A stretch of 34,484 bases of DNA, from positions 1-34,484 of IMG/VR virus record IMGVR_UViG_3300046804_003266, one strand, 5' to 3'. Shown one piece after another: positions 34,197 to 34,484 of this stretch. A program made the position numbers and the translations under genes. The notes beneath the pieces are model-generated. The model was given only the letters and a program-made list of their open reading frames with translations, was not told where the DNA came from and ran no database searches. Origin of the DNA: a virus. Numbering within the stretch: the stretch's first letter is position 1; each line of letters begins with the position of its first letter.

Positions 34197-34484
34197 ATGA
34201 CTGCTTCAATCGCTCAACAACGACAATCGAATACTTGGGAACAATTCTGCAGCTGGATCACCAGCACCGACAACCGCCTTTATGTTGGTTGGTTTGGTGT
34301 TCTGATGATTCCTTGCCTGCTTGCCGCAACAATTTGCTTTATTGTTGCATTCATCGCTGCTCCTCCTGTGGACATCGATGGTATCCGTGAACCCGTTGCT
34401 GGTTCACTCATGTACGGAAACAACATCATCTCTGGTGCTGTGATTCCTTCGTCCAATGCTATTGGACTGCACTTTTACCCCATC
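34197..34484 (+). CDS. psbA: Photosystem II D1 protein, 5' part (partial)
   Basis: The frame runs from ATG at 34197 to the window end (96 residues) and reads [20 protein letters not shown], then the first transmembrane helix ([20 protein letters not shown]) and [42 protein letters not shown]: unmistakable D1. The protein binds the reaction-centre chlorophyll and manganese cluster and turns over quickly in light; phage copies keep photosystem II active during infection. Base composition is richer in GC than most neighbours, similar to the porin gene, consistent with host origin. Confidence 0.98.
   Translation, partial: MTASIAQQRQSNTWEQFCSWITSTDNRLYVGWFGVLMIPCLLAATICFIVAFIAAPPVDIDGIREPVAGSLMYGNNIISGAVIPSSNAIGLHFYPI

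Noticed and set aside
34100-34390. 96-codon rightward frame over the psbA start
   Set aside because: It is an out-of-frame shadow of psbA and of its structured leader.
1-34484. CRISPR array, insertion sequence, integrase or attachment sites
   Set aside because: No regularly spaced direct repeats, transposase-like protein or integrase was seen in any frame.

Overview
The window looks like accessory and late-region DNA of a T4-like cyanophage (cyanomyovirus), most likely infecting marine Synechococcus or Prochlorococcus. Evidence: the 5' end of a photosystem II D1 gene (psbA), two high-light-inducible (hli) peptides, a plastoquinol terminal oxidase (PTOX), a GH24 muramidase, T4-type late promoters (TATAAATA), ten tRNA genes, many tiny overlapping genes and AT-rich DNA. 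Nothing suggests an integrated element: no integrase, att site, insertion sequence or CRISPR array was seen. No stretch over 300 bases lacks an assigned feature.

Layout. 1-811: the end of an unidentified gene, a fragment resembling a phage tail-lysozyme domain, a terminator and a conserved-looking membrane protein. 812-1667: a tRNA cluster (Tyr, Ser, Ile, Arg, Asn, Val) whose spacers are not blank. They contain a second promoter, a pseudoknotted RNA, a tRNA-shaped element without a proper anticodon arm, and several perfect hairpins. 1696-2397: a Dps-like ferritin and a small Cys-rich protein. 2409-5522: four more tRNAs (Ser, Pro, Ile, Met) around a compact block of tiny membrane peptides, PTOX and a Phd/YefM-like antitoxin. 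5598-6304: two small genes, then a structured RNA (candidate wcaG-type) ending in a terminator that overlaps a promoter.

6305-24780: an unbroken, tightly overlapping run of 19 genes for surface-glycan chemistry. It holds a GDP-mannose 3,5-epimerase with all its catalytic residues, two more epimerases, a UDP-glucose dehydrogenase family enzyme, about ten glycosyltransferases (GT2-, GT11-, GT17-, GT25-, STELLO-, CgeB- and DUF5672-like), five or six methyltransferases, and an NAD+ synthetase. The set could build or remodel a polysaccharide or glycoprotein glycan on the host surface or the virion. There is one internal late promoter.

24863-30585: small membrane proteins, a large SLH-type cyanobacterial porin with a much higher GC content and a multi-hairpin leader, the hli operon, a peroxiredoxin, and a lysis module. 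In the lysis module a C39-like peptidase and a muramidase share the same N-terminal domain; a possible holin and an overlapping 298-aa protein follow. A bidirectional terminator at 30643-30683 separates this from a leftward operon (33939 to 30701). That operon encodes exported proteins, a secreted HExxH protease, small peptides and a thermonuclease-like enzyme. Finally psbA starts rightward under overlapping early-type and late-type promoters with a structured 5' leader.

A recurring theme is promoter economy. Several sigma70-type promoters (TTGAC-like, 17-base spacer, TATAAT-like) place their -35 box inside the hairpin of the preceding terminator or inside an inverted repeat.
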